Part shown: positions 47,201 to 60,800 of the stretch, piece by piece | Layout of the letters: each line of letters begins with the position of its first letter | Numbering within the stretch: position 1 is the stretch's first letter | Source of the DNA: Amphiura filiformis | Taxonomy: Eukaryota; Echinodermata; Ophiuroidea; Amphilepidida; Amphiuridae | Assembly (NCBI RefSeq): GCF_039555335.1 | Contig: NC_092631.1 | Coordinates: 16,053,805-16,117,804, forward strand | DNA: 64,000 nucleotides | Direction: 5' to 3' | Notes under the pieces: generated by a model | Told to the model about the DNA's origin: nothing | The model's input: only the letters and a program-made list of their open reading frames with translations | The model's database searches: none | Translations under genes and position numbers: made by a program

Positions 47201-50200
47201 ATGTGTGAACATACCGTTACTGTGCTACGTTTTTCTTAGCTAATAGAAAATTTTGAAGGTATTTCGTTTTATACCGGAAGTGACCCCTTAATGACCTTTG
47301 ACCCCAAATCTGTGTACACCCCATAGACACTGGGTAATAACAATCCATGTGTGCAAGTGGCGTCACTGTCCTACATAATCTGTGGAAGAAGATGCATTTT
47401 AAAGGTATTTCATTTTATACCGGAACTGACCCCTTAATGAGATTTGACCCCAAATAAAAAAATACCACATATACATTGAGTGACTGCAGATCATGTGTGA
47501 ACATACCGTTACTGTCCCATGTTTAACTTAGCTAATAGACATTTTTGAAGGTATTTCGTTTTATACCGGAAATGACCCCTTAATGACCTTTGACCTCAAA
47601 TCTGTGTACACCCCCTAGACACTGGGTAATAACAATGTATATGTGCGAGTGGCGCCTCTGTCCTACATTATTTGTGGAAGAAGATGCATTTTAAAGGTAT
47701 TTCTTTTTATACCGGAAGTGACCCGTTAATGAGCTTTGACCCCAAATAAAAATAATACCACATATACATTAGGTGACTGCAGATCATATGTGAACATACC
47801 GTTACTGTCCCATGTTTTACTGAGCTAATAACAAATTTGGAAGGTTTTTCGTTTTATACCGGAAGTGACCCCTTAATGACCTTTGACCCCAAATCTGTGT
47901 ACACCCCATAGACACTGGGTAATGACAATGCACGTGTGCAAGTGGCATCACTGTCCTACGTTATATGTGGGAGAAGATGCATTTTTAGTTGAAATCACGT
48001 TTTTGACCCCTATGACCCCTGCGTGACCTTTGACCCCACAAGTTTCATGTGACATGTAGGGGCACGGTCAGTGATCATTGTGACCAAGTTAGGTCAAAAT
48101 CGATGTAAGCATGTGAGTGCTAGAGCAAATGTAATGGTTGACAGAAAGAATTAGCTGTGGTCTAAGACCACGAACACAGCCGTGTGGTGACCCCTTAATC
48201 ACCTTTGACCCCAAAATATATGAAAACCACATAGACATTGGCTAATGTCAATGCACGTGTCCACGTGGCATCACTTTGCTATGCTTTTTGTGGCAGAAGG
48301 GGCATTTTGAAGGTTTTTCGTTTTATACCGGAAGTGACCCCTTAATGACCTTCGACCCCAAATCTGTGTACACCCCATAGACACTGGGTAATAACAATGC
48401 ATGTGTGCAAGTGGCGTCTCTGTCCTACAGAATCTGTGGAAGAAGATGCATTTTAAAGGTATTTCGTTTTATACCGGAAGTGACCCCTTAATGAGATTTG
48501 ACCCCAAATAAGAAAATACCACATATACATTGGGTGACTGCAGATCATGTGTGAACAAACCGTTACTGTCCCATGTTTTACATAGCTAATAAAAATTTTT
48601 GAAGGTATTTCGTTTTATACCGAAAGTGACCCCTTAATGACCTTTGACCCCAAATCTGTGTACACCCCATAGACACTGGGTAATAACAATGCATGTGAGC
48701 AAGTGGCGTCTCTGTCCCACATAATTTGTGGAAGAAGATGCATTTTAAAGGTATTTCTTTTTATACCGGAAGTGACCCCTTAATGAGCTTTGATCCCAAA
48801 TAAAAAATACCACATATACATTGGGTGACTGCAGATCATATGTGAACATACTGTTACTGTGCTATGTTTTATTTAGCTAATAAAAAATGTTGAAGGTTTT
48901 CCGTTTTATACCGGAAGTGACCCCTTAATGACCTTTGACCCCAAATCTGTGTACACCACATAGACACTGGGTAATAGCAATACATGTGTGCAAGTGGGGT
49001 TGCTGTCCTACGTAAGCTGTGGGAGAAGATGCATTATTAGTTTAAATCACGTTTTTGACCCCTGTGACCCCTGCGTGACCTTTGACCCCGCGAGTTTCAT
49101 GTGACATGTAGGGGCATGGTCAATGATCATTGTGACCAAGTTAGGTTAAAATCGATGTAAGCATGTGAGTGCTAGAGCAAATGTAATGGTTGACAGAAGA
49201 AAGAAGAAAGAACTAGACTTAGCTGTGGTCTAAGACCACGAACACAGCCGTGTTGTGACCCCTTAATGACCTTTGACCCCAAAATATATGAAAACCCCAT
49301 AGACATTGGCTAATGTCAATGTATGTGTGCACGTGGCATAACTTTGCCATGTTTTTTTTGGCAGAAGGGACATTTTGAAGGTTTTTTGTCTCAGACCGGA
49401 AGTGACCCCTTAATGACCTTTGACCCCAAATCTGTGCACACCCATAGACACTGGGTAATAACAATGCATGTGTGCAAGTGGCATCACTGTCCTACGTAAT
49501 TTGTGGGAGAAGATGCATTTTAAAGGTATTTCGTTTCATACCGGAAATGACCCCTTAATGACCTTTGACCCCAAATAAAAAAATACCATATATACATTGG
49601 GTAAACACAATTCATGTGTGAACATACCATCACTCTCCTATGTTTTTCTTAGCTAATAGAATTTTTTGAAGATATTTCGATTTATACCGGAAGTGACCCC
49701 TTAATGACCTTTGACCCCAAATCTGTGTACACCCTATAGACACTGAGTAATAACAATGCATGTGTGCAAGTGGCATCACTGTCCTACGTAATTTGTGGGA
49801 GAAGATGCATTTTAAAGGTATTTCGTTTTATACCGGAAATGACCCCTTAATGACTTTTGACCCCAATTAAAAAAAATACCATATATACATTGGGTAAACA
49901 CAATTCATGTGTGAACATACCATTACTCTCCTATGTTTTCCTTAGCTAATAAAAATTTTTGAAGGTATTTCGTTTTATACCGGAAGTGACCCCTTAATGA
50001 CCTTTGACCCCAAATCTGTGTACACCACATGGATACTGGTTAATAACAATTCATGTGTGCAAGTGGCGTCGCTGTCATACGTAAGTTGTTGGAGAAGATG
50101 CATTTTTAGTTGAAATAACGTTTTTGAACCCTATGACCCCTGCGTGACCTTTGACCCCACAAGTTTCATGTGACATGTAGGGGCATGGTCAATGATCATT

Positions 50201-52442
50201 GTGACCAAGTTAGGTCAAAATCGATGTAAGCGTGTGAGTGCTAGAGCAAAGGTAATGGTTGACAGAAGAAGAAGAAAGAAAGAAACTAGACTTAGCTGTG
50301 GTCTAAGACCACGAACACAGCCGTGTTGTGACCCCTTAATGACCTTTGACCTCAAAATATATGAAAGCCCCATAGACATTGGCTAATGTCAATGCATGGG
50401 TGCACGTGGCATCACTTTGCTATGTTATTTGTGCAGAAGAGGCATTTTGAAGGATTTTCGTCTCAGACCGGAAGTGACCCCTTAATGACCTTTGACCCGA
50501 AATTTAAAAAATACCACATATACATTGGAAAAACACAATTCATGTGTGAACATACCATCACTCTCCTATGTTTTTCTTGGCTGATAAAATTTTTTGAAGA
50601 TATTTCGATTTATACCGGAAGTGACCCTTTAATGACCTTTGACTCCAAATCTGTGTACGCCACATTGACACTGGGTAATAGCAATGCATGTGTGCAAGTG
50701 GCGTCAATGTCCTACGTAATTTGTGGGAGAAGATGCATTTTAAAGGTATTTCGTTTTATAACGGAAGTGACCCCTTAATGACCTTTGACCCCAAATAAAA
50801 AATACCACATATACACTGGGTAACTGCAACTCATATGTGTACATACCGTTACTGTCCTATGTTTTCCTTAGCTTGTAAAAATTTTTGAAGATATTTCGAT
50901 TTATACCGGAAGTGACCCCTTAATGACCTTTGACCCCAAATCTGTGTACACCCCATATACACTGGGTAATAACCATGCATGTGTGCAAGTGGCGTCACTG
51001 TCCTACGTAATTTGTGGGAGAAGATGCATTTTTAGTTGAAATCACGTTTTTGACCCCTATGACCCCTGCGTGACCTTTGACCCCACAAGTTTCATGTGAC
51101 ATGTAGGGGCATGGTCATTGATCATTATGACCAAGTTAGGTCAAAATCGATGTAAGTATGTGAGTGCTAGAGCAAATGTAATGGTTGACAGAAAGAAGAA
51201 GAAAGAACTAGACTTAGCTGTGGTCTAAGACCACGAACACAGCCGTGTTGTGACCTCTTAATGACCTTTGACCCCAAAATGTATGAAAACCCCATAGGCA
51301 TTGGCTAATGTCAATGTATGCGTGCACGTGGCATTATTTTGCCATGTTATTTGTGGCAGAACGGGGCATTTTGAACGTTTTTCGTCTCAGACCGGAAGTG
51401 GCCCCTTAATGACCTTTGACCCCAAATCTGTGTACACCCCATAAACACTGGGTAATAACAATGCATGTGTGTAAGTGGCATCACTGTCCTGAGTAATTTG
51501 TGGGAGAAGATGCATTTTAAAGGTATTTCGTTTTATACCGGAAATGACCACTTAATGACCTTTGACCCCAAATAAAAAAATATCATATATACATTGGTTA
51601 AACACAATTCATGTGTGAACATACCATTACTCTCCTATGTTCTTCTTAGCTAATACATTTTTTTGAAGATATTTCAATTTATACCGGAAGTGGCCCCTTA
51701 ATGACCTTTGGCCCCAAATCTGTGTACACCACATTGACACTGGGTAATAGCAATGCATGTGTGCAAGTGGTGTCACTGTCCTACGTAATTTGTGGGAGAA
51801 GATGCATTTTAAAGGTATTTCGTTTTATTCCGGAAGTGACCCCTTAATGACCTTTGACCCCAAATAAAAAAAATACCACATATACATTGGGTAACTGCAA
51901 CTCATATGTGAATATACCGTTACTGTCCTATGTTTTCCTTAGCTAATAAAAAATGTGAAAGTATTTCGTTTTATACCGGAAGTGACCCCTTAATGACCTT
52001 TGACCCCAAATCTGTGTACACCATATAGACACTGGTTAATAACAACGCATGTGTGCAAGTGGCGTCACTGTCGTACGTAATCTGTAGGAGAAGATGCATT
52101 TTTATTTGAAATCACGTTTTTGACCCCTATGACCCCTGCGTGACCTTTGACCCCACAAGTTTCATGTGACATGTAGGGGCACGGTCAATGATCATTGTGA
52201 CCAAGTTAAGTCAAAATCGATATAAGCATGTGAGTGCTAGAGCAAATGTAATGGTTGACAGAAAGAAGAAAGAAGAAGAAGAAGATCCTGTAAGAAAAAA
52301 GACACAGCCGTGACTAACGTCACGGCTGTGTAAAAAGAACCTGTAAGAAAAAAGACACAGCCGTGACTAACGTCACGGCTGTGTAAAAAGAAGAACCTGT
52401 AAGAAAAAAGACACAGCCGTGACTAACGTCACGGCTGTGTAA

Positions 52443-54277
52443 CAAGATCTGGCTGCGGTCGCCTGCGACCGCGAGCATGCACAACCGCCAGGTATTTTAG
52501 AAGGTATTTTGTTTAACACCGGAAGTGACCCCTCATAACCTTTGACCCTAAATAAAAATCAATAATGTAAACGAGATCTGATTGCGTTCGCCTGCGACCG
52601 CGAGGATGCACAGCCAGCAGTGACAAATGAGTTATGACTCCGAATCTGTGAGAACCGGAAGTGATCCCTTAATTACCTTTGACCCCGCAAAAAATATTAC
52701 ATAGTGCTTAGGATGTCATAAGGAATATTCCTGGTGAATTTTCAGCTTTATCGGAACTTATACATGGATTATGATTTTTTAAAATTTATGATTGACCTTT
52801 TGACCCCTTTAATGACCTTTGACCTCAATGAAAATAAAACCTTATATACAACGACAAAATGCATTGTTCCACTTTTAATTAAAAAATTCTACTATGTTTA
52901 GTTGTTGAGATAAAAATTCTTGAAGTTATTTAGCTAAAACAGGAAGTTACCCCTTAATGACCTTTGACCCCCAAAATAAAAAATACCATGCATACACCAT
53001 GTAACACTAATTCATGTATGATGGGTATATTACTCTGGTTTGTTTACATTTTGAGATAAAAAAATTTAAACTTTTTTGATAATTTTGGTTTTTGACCGGA
53101 AGTAACCCCTTAATGACCTTTGACCCCAAAACTGTAGGCATCCTAAAGACCCTAGCTAGTAGCGATGCATGTGTGCTAATGGCGACTCTCTGCTATGTAA
53201 TTTGTAAAGACAGTGATTTTTGAATATTTTGTACAAATTTTTCAGACTTTTACCGGAAGTGACCCCTTAATGACCTTTGATTCCAATTTTGTGGTATAAC
53301 TTTTAGACACTGGCTATAGATGATGCATGTGTGTAAGTGACGTCACGGTGCTATGTAATATGTGGGAGGAGTAGCATTTTAGTGAAAATCCAAGTTTTGG
53401 CCATTGACCGGAAGTGGATGACATTTGACCGGAAGTTGATCATGTGACATCTGTGGCACCACCAAACGGTTATACTGACCAAGTATGGTCAACATGCCTG
53501 AAAGCATGTGGCTACGATGGCTGATCATAGTGTTGACAGAAGAAGAAGAAAGAAGAAGAACTAGATATGGTTGCGGTCGCCTGCGACCGCGAGCATGCAC
53601 AACCACCAGGTATTTTAGGGGGGGGGGGGCTGATGCAAAATAAAAAATGACCCCTTAATCTGTGAGAACCGGAAGTGATCCTTTAATTACCTTTGACCCC
53701 GCAAAAATATAACATAGTGCTTAGGATGTCATAAGGAATATTCCTGGTGAATTTCAGCTTAATCGGAACTTATACGTGGATTTTGATTTAAAAAAATTTA
53801 TGATTGACCTTTTGACCCCTTAATGACTTTTGACTTCAATGAAAAAAAAACCTTATGTACACCGACAAAATGCATTGTTCCAATTTTATTTAAAAAATTC
53901 TACTATGTTTAGTTGTCGAGATAAAAATTCTTTTGTATTTTGTAAAGACAGTGATTTTTTGAATATTTTTTACAAATTTTCAGACTTTTACCGGAAGTTA
54001 CCCCTTAATGACCTTTGATTCTAATTTTGTGGTATAACTTTTAGACACTGGCTATAGATGATGCATGTGTGTAAGTGACGTCACGGTGCTATGTAATATG
54101 TGGGAGGAGTAGCATTTTTAGTGAAAATCCAAGTTTTGGCCATTGACCGGAAGTGGATGACATTTGACCGGAAGTTGATCATGTGAAATCTGTGGCACCA
54201 CCAAACGGTTCTACTGACCAAATATGGTCAACATGCCTGAAAGCATGTGGCTACGATGGCTGATTATGATGTTGACA

Positions 54278-54310
<33 letters not shown>

Positions 54311-54356
54311 AGAAGAACGCGGTAAAAAGAATGCACATCGCCGATGGCGGATGTGC
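52443..54356 (+). mobile_element. subfamily B units of the array
   Basis: Starts at 52443 (CAAGATCTGGCTGCGGTCGC), near 52573 (a degenerate start) and at 53561 (CTAGATATGGTTGCGGTCGC). The 5' hairpin is GCGGTCGC-CT-GCGACCGC, followed by GAGCAT and the key GCACAACCGCC. The body still uses ACCGGAAGTGACCCCTTAAT monomers but is diverged from A. The closing block (GTGGCACCACCAAACGGTT, GACCAAGTATGGTCAACATG) is the counterpart of the A block. The second unit ends with its own hairpin at 54333-54356 (GCACATCGCC/GGCGGATGTGC). Confidence 0.8.
54333..54356. repeat. terminal hairpin, subfamily B
   Basis: GCACATCGCC-GAT-GGCGGATGTGC. The inverse of the right arm is GCACATCCGCC, one mismatch from the subfamily B key GCACAACCGCC. 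Preceded by the 15-nt linker CGCGGTAAAAAGAAT after a GAA tract. Confidence 0.85.
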
Positions 54357-56908
54357 AATTAGCTGTGGTCTAAGACCACGAACACAGCCGTGTTGTTGCC
54401 CCTTAATGACCTTTGACCCAAAATATATGAAAACCCCATAGACATTGGCTAATGTCAATGTATGTGTGCACGTGGCATCACTTTGCCATGTTATTTGTGG
54501 CAGAAGGGGCATTTTGAAGGTTTTTCGTCTCAGACCGGAAGTGACCCCTTATTGACATTTGACCCCAAATAAAAAAATACCACATATGAATTGGGTAACC
54601 ACAATTCATGTGTGAACATACCGTTACTGTCCTATGTTTTTCTTAGCAAATAAAATTTTTGAAGGTTTTTCGTTTTATACCGGAAGTGACCCCTTAATGA
54701 CCTTTGACCCCAAATCTGTGTACACCCCATAGACACTGGGTAATAACAATGCATGTGTGCAAGTGGCGTCACTGTCCTACAGAATCTGTGGAAGAAGATG
54801 CATTTTAAAGGTATTTCTTTTTATACCGGAAGTGACCCCTTAATGAGCTTTGACCCCAAATAAAAAAAAATACCACATATACATTGGGTGACTGCAGATC
54901 ATATGTGAACATACCATTACTCTGCTATGTTTTACTTAGCTAATAAAATTTTTGAAGGTTTTTCGTTTTATACCGGAAGTGACCCCTTAATGACCTTTGA
55001 CCCCAAATCTGTGTACACCACATAAACACTGGGTAATAACAATGCATGTGTGCAAGTGGGGTCACTGTCCAACGTAAGTTGTGGGAGAAGATGCATTTTT
55101 AGTTGAAATCACGTTTTGACCCCTGTGACCCCTGTATGGCCTTTGACCCCACAAGTTTCATGTGACATGTAGGGGCACGGTCAATGATCATTGTGACCAA
55201 GTTAGGTCAAAATCGATGTAAGCATGTGAGTGCTAGAGCAAATGTAATGGTTGACAGAAGAAAGAAGAAGAAGAAGAAGAAAGAACTAGACTTAGCTGTG
55301 GTCTAAGACCACGAACACAGCCGTGTTGTGACCCCTTATTGACCTTTGACCCCAAAATATATGAAAGTTCCATAGACATTGGCTAGTGTCAATGTACATT
55401 TGCATGTGGCATCACTATGCCATATTACTTGTGGCAGAAGGGGCATTTTGAAGGTTTTTCGTCTTAGACCGGAAGTGACCCCTTGATGACCTTTGACCCA
55501 AAATAAAAAAATACCACATATACACTGGGTAACCACAATTCATATATGAACATACCGTTACTGTCCTTTGTTTTTCTTAGCTAATAAAATTTTTTGAAGG
55601 TATTTCATTTTATACCGGAAGTGACCCCTTAATGACCTTTGACCCCACATCTGTGTACACCCCATATACACTGGGTAACACCAATGCATGTGTGCAAGTG
55701 GTATCACTGTCCTACGTAATTTGTGGAAGAAGATGCATTTTATAAGTATTTCGTTTTATACCGGAAGTGACCCCTTAATGACCTTTGACCCCAAATTAAA
55801 AAATACCACATATACACTGGGCAACCACAATTTATGTGTGCATGTACCGTTACTGTCCTACGTTTTTCTTAGCTAATAAACATTTTTGAAGATATTTCGT
55901 TTCATACCGGAAGTGACCCCTTAATGACCTTTGACCCCAAATCTGTGTACACCACATAGACACTAGGTAATAACAATCCTTGTGCGCAAGTGGCGTCACT
56001 GTCCTACGTAATTTGTGGGAGAAGATGCATTTTGAGTTAAATTCACGTTTTTGACCCCTATGACCCCTGTGTGACCTTTGACCCCACAAGTTTCATGTGA
56101 CATGTAGGGGCACGATCAATGATCATTGTGACCAAGTTAGGTCAAAATCGATGTAAGCATGTGAGTGCTAGAGCAAATGTAATGGTTGACAGAAAGAAAG
56201 AAGAAAGAAGAAAGAAAGAAGAACCTGTAAGAAAAAAGACACAGCCGTGACTAACGTCACGGCTGTGTAAAGAAAGAACCTGTAAGAAAAAGACACAGCC
56301 GTGACTAACGTCACGGCTGTGTAAAAAAGAAACAAGAGCTATATAGAAATTGTCATGCGAGACATGACACACAAGCCGACCTGTTGATGGGTCAAGTTTG
56401 AGCAATTTAGAAATTTGACCTTTGACCCCTAAACTTTGACCTTTGGGGTCATAAATATTTTTAACATGTTAAGAATGTCGTAAGAATAATTCCTGTTGAA
56501 TTTGAGCTCGATTGGACCAATTTCAAAATTTGACCTTTGACCCCTATAACTTGACCCTTGGGTCACGGGTGGGGTCAACTGCTCTTGCATTGTGCTTAGG
56601 ATGTCATAAGAAAGATTCCTGGTGAATTTCAGCCTAATCGGAACTTATACATGGATTTTGATTTTTGATTAACCTTTTGACCCCCTTAATGACCTTTGAC
56701 CTCAAAGAAAAAAAAACCTTATGTACACCGACAAAATGTATTGTTGTAATTTTAATTTAAAAATTCTAACATATTTAGTTCTTCAGATAAAAATTCTTGA
56801 AGTTATTAAGCTAAAAACAGGAAGTGACCCCTTAATGACCTTTGACCCCCAAAATAAAAATACCATGCATACATCAGGGAACACTGATTCATGTATGATG
56901 GTTATATT

Positions 56909-57248
56909 TAGTCTCCTCCGCAGCCAGTTTGGTTACGCTCCCTCCACACAAACAGTCTGCCAATGGCCACTTATAACGCCGTTTCTGATTGGCTACACGT
57001 AAGTAGCCGTAGAGCTGTACATACGGGAACTTGATTGACCTCAGTCTAGCTGGCGAGATGGCGGGTCAAACTTGCTCATGAATAATAAAGTAGCCGTCTA
57101 GCCGATCGACCAATTGAAAGCTTTGTTTGACGTCAAGCTGGATGACGTCGGCAGAAAACCGTTAGCGAATCAAAAAGGACCAGTTCGTGACCATTGGCAG
57201 ACTGTTTGTGTGGAGGGAGCGGAACCAAACTGGCTGCTGTGGAGACTA
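56909..57248. mobile_element. 340-bp MITE inserted in the subfamily C unit
   Basis: It begins TAGTCTCCTCCGCAGCCAGT and ends with the near-inverse ACTGGCTGCTGTGGAGACTA. Inverted ends of ~60 bp include CAAACAGTCTGCCAATGG against CCATTGGCAGACTGTTTG. GGTTATATT is repeated on both sides (56900-56908, 57249-57257), a 9-bp target duplication. The empty site is visible in the related unit near 53021 (ATGGGTATATTACTCTGG). Confidence 0.9.
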
Positions 57249-57805
57249 GGTTATATTATTCTGGTCTGTTTATCTTTTGAGATAAAAAATTTTGAACATT
57301 TTTGATAATTTTGGTTTTTGACCGGAAGTGACCCCTTAATGACCTTCGACCCCAAAACTGTAGGCATCCTAAAGACCCCGTCTAGTAGCAATGCATGTGT
57401 GCTAATGGCGACACTCTGCTATGTAATTTGCAAAGACAGTGATTTTTTGAATATTATTTGCAAGTTTTTCAGACTGTAACCGGAAATGACCCCTTAATGA
57501 CCTTTGACCCCTTATCAATGAACACCCTATATACACCGATTATAGACAAGTCATGTGACCAAACCGTGTCATCATCGCATGTTGTTTGTAGGAGAAGATA
57601 CATTTTGAAGAAAAATCACATTGTTGACCTCTTTATCTAGGTCAAAGGTCACACGTAGTTCAAAGTCATATGACATGTGCGGGCAATGCCAACGGTCCTT
57701 CTGACAACGTTTAGTTGAAATACGTCAACCCGTGACTGAGTTATACGTACGAATGTGGTCGACAGAAAGAAAGAAAGAAAGAAAGAAGAACGCCAAGAAG
57801 ACAGT

Positions 57806-57832
57806 ACAAGCCGACGTTCGTCGTCGGCTTGT
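57806..57832. repeat. terminal hairpin, subfamily C
   Basis: ACAAGCCGACG and CGTCGGCTTGT flank a 5-nt loop. The left arm repeats the subfamily C key ACAAGCCGAC found at 56371-56380. Confidence 0.88.
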
Positions 57833-60800
57833 AAGAAGAAAGAACCTGTAAGAAAAAAGACACAGCCGTGACGTTAGTAAACGTCACGGCTGTGTAACTA
57901 GACTTAGCTGTGGTCTAAGACCACGAACACAGCCGTGTTGTGACCCCTTAATGACCTTTGACCCTAAAATATATGAAAACGCCCATAGACATTGGCTAAT
58001 GTCAACGCATGTGTGCACGTGGCATCACTTTGCCATGTTACTTGTGGCAGAAGGGGCATTTTGAAGGTGTTTCGTCTCAGACCGGAAGTGATCCCTTAAT
58101 GTTATTTGACCCCCAATAAAAAATACCACATATGAATTGGGTAACCACAATTCATGTGTGAACATACCGTTACTGTCCTATGTTTTTCTTAGCAAATAAA
58201 AACATTTTGAAGGTTTTTCGTTTTATACCGGAAGTGACCCCTTAATGACCTTTGACCCCAAATCTGTGTACACTCCATAGACACTGAGCAATAACAATGC
58301 ATGTGTGCAAGTGGCGTCACTGTCCTACATAATCTGTGGAAGAAGATGCATTTTAAAGGTATTTCCTTTTATACCGGAAGTGACCCCTTAATGAGATTTG
58401 ACCCCAAATAAAAAAAATACCACATATACATTTGGGTGACTGCAGATCATGTGTGAACATACCGTTACTGTCCCATGTTTTACTTAGCTAATAAAATTTT
58501 TGAAGGTATTTCGTTTTATACCGGAAGTGACCCCTTAATGACCTTTGACCCCAACTCTGTGTACACCCCATAGACACTGGGTAATAACAATGAATGTGTG
58601 CAAGTGGCGTCTCTGTCCCACATAATTTGTGGAAGAAGATGCATTTTAAAGGTATTTCTTTTGATACCGGAAGTAACCCCTTAATGAGCTTTGACAAAAA
58701 ATAAAAAAAAAATACCACATATACATTGGGTGACTGCAGATCATATGTGAACATACCGTTACTGTGCTATGTTTTACTTAGCTAATAAAAATTTTGAAGG
58801 TTTTTCTTTTTATACCGGAAGTGACCCCTTAATGACCTTTGACCCCAAATCTGTGTACACCACATAGACATTGGGTAATAACAATTCATGTGTGCACGTG
58901 GCGTCGCTGTCATACGTAAGTTGTGGGAGAAGATGCAATTTTAGTTGAAATCACGTTTTTGACCCTATGACCTCTGCGTGACCTTTGACCCCACAAGTTT
59001 CATGTGACATGTAGGGGCACGGTCAATGATCATTGTGACCAAGTTAGGTCAAAATCGATGTAAGCATGTGAGTGCTAGAGCAAATGTAATGGTTGACAGA
59101 AAGAAGAAAGAAAGAAAGAAAGAAAAAGAAAGAACTAGACTTAGCTGTGGTCTAAGACCACGAACACAGCCGTGTTGTGACCCCTTAATCACCTTTGACC
59201 CCAAAATATATGAAAACCCCATAGACATTGGCTAATGTCAATGCACATGTCCACGTGGCATCACTTTGCTATGCTTTATGTGGCAGAAGGGGCATTTTGA
59301 AGGTATATCGTTGAAGTGATCCCTTACTGACCTTTGACCCCAAATGTGTGTACACCATAGACACTGTGTTATAACAATGCCTGTGTGCAAGTGGCGTCAT
59401 TGTCCTACGTAATTTGTGGAAGAAGAAGCATTTTAAAGGTATTTCGTTTTATACCGGAAATGACCTCTTAATGATCTTTGACCCCAAATAAAATAATACC
59501 ACATATAAACTGGGTAACCATATTGCATGTGTGAACATACCGTTACTGTGCTACGTTTTTCTTAGCTAATAGAAAATTTTGAAGGTATTTCGTTTTAAAC
59601 CGGAAGTGACCCCTTAATGACCTTTGACCCCAAATCTGTGTACACCCCATAGACACTGGGTAATAACAATGCATGTGTGCAAGTGGCGTCACTGTCCTAC
59701 ATAATCTGTGGAAGAAGATGCATTTTAAAGGTATTTCATTTTATACCGGAAGTGACCCCTTAATGAGATTTGACCCCAAATAAAAAATACCACATATACA
59801 TTGAGTGACTGCAGATCATGTGTGAACATACCGTTACTGTCCCATGTTTAACTTAGCTAATAGAAATTTTTGAAGGTATTTCGATTTATACCGGAAGTGA
59901 CCCCTTAATGACCTTTGACCTCAAATCTGTGTACACCCCATAGACACTGGGTAATAACAATGTATGTGTGCAAGTGGCGTCTCTGTCCTACATTATTTGT
60001 GGAAGAAGATGCATTTTTAAAGGTATTTCTTTTTTATACCGGAAGTGACCCCTTAATGAGCTTTGACCCCAAATAAAAAAATACCACATATATATTGGGT
60101 GACTGCAGATCATATGTGAACATACCGTTACTGTCCCATGTTTTACTGAGCTAATAAAATTTTTTGAAGGTTTTTCATTTTATACCGGAAGTGACCCCTT
60201 AATGACCTTTGACCCCAAATCTGTGTACACCCCATAGACACTGGGTAATGACAATGCACGTGTGCAAGTGGCATCACTGTCCTACGTTATATGTGGGAGA
60301 AGATGCATTTTTAGTTGAAATCATGTTTTGACCCCTGCGTGACCTTTGACCCCACAAGTTTCATGTGACATGTAGGGGCACGGTCAGTGATCATTGTGAC
60401 CAAGTTAGGTCAAAATCGATGTAAGCATGTGAGTGCTAGAGCAAATGTAATGGTTGACAGAAAGAAGAAGAAGAAGAAGAAGAAGAAACTAGACTTAGCT
60501 GTGGTCTAAGACCACGAACACAGCCGTGTTGTGACCTCTTAATGACCTTTGACCCCAAAATATATGAAAACCCCATAGGCATTGGCTAATGTCAATGTAT
60601 GCGTGCACGTGGCATTATTTTGCCATGTTATTTGTGGCAGAAGGGGCATTTTGAAAGTTTTTCGTCTCAGACCGGAAGTGGCCCCTTAATGACCTTTGAC
60701 CCCCAATCTGTGTACACCCCATAAACACTGGGTAATAACAATGCATGTGTGTAAGTTGCATCACTGTCCTGAGTAATTTGTGGGAGAAGATGCATTTTAA

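Larger units (their letters stand above)
56333..57832 (+). mobile_element. subfamily C unit of the array
   Basis: It starts CAAGAGCTATATAGAAAT. The 5' hairpin TGTCATG-CGAGA-CATGACA (56351-56369) is followed by C and the key ACAAGCCGAC (56371-56380). The body has a distinct first part (TTTGACCTTTGACCCCTA) and then the shared monomers. It closes with its own block, a GAAA tract, the linker CGCCAAGAAGACAGT and the hairpin at 57806-57832. A MITE (56909-57248) is inserted in it. Confidence 0.8.
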
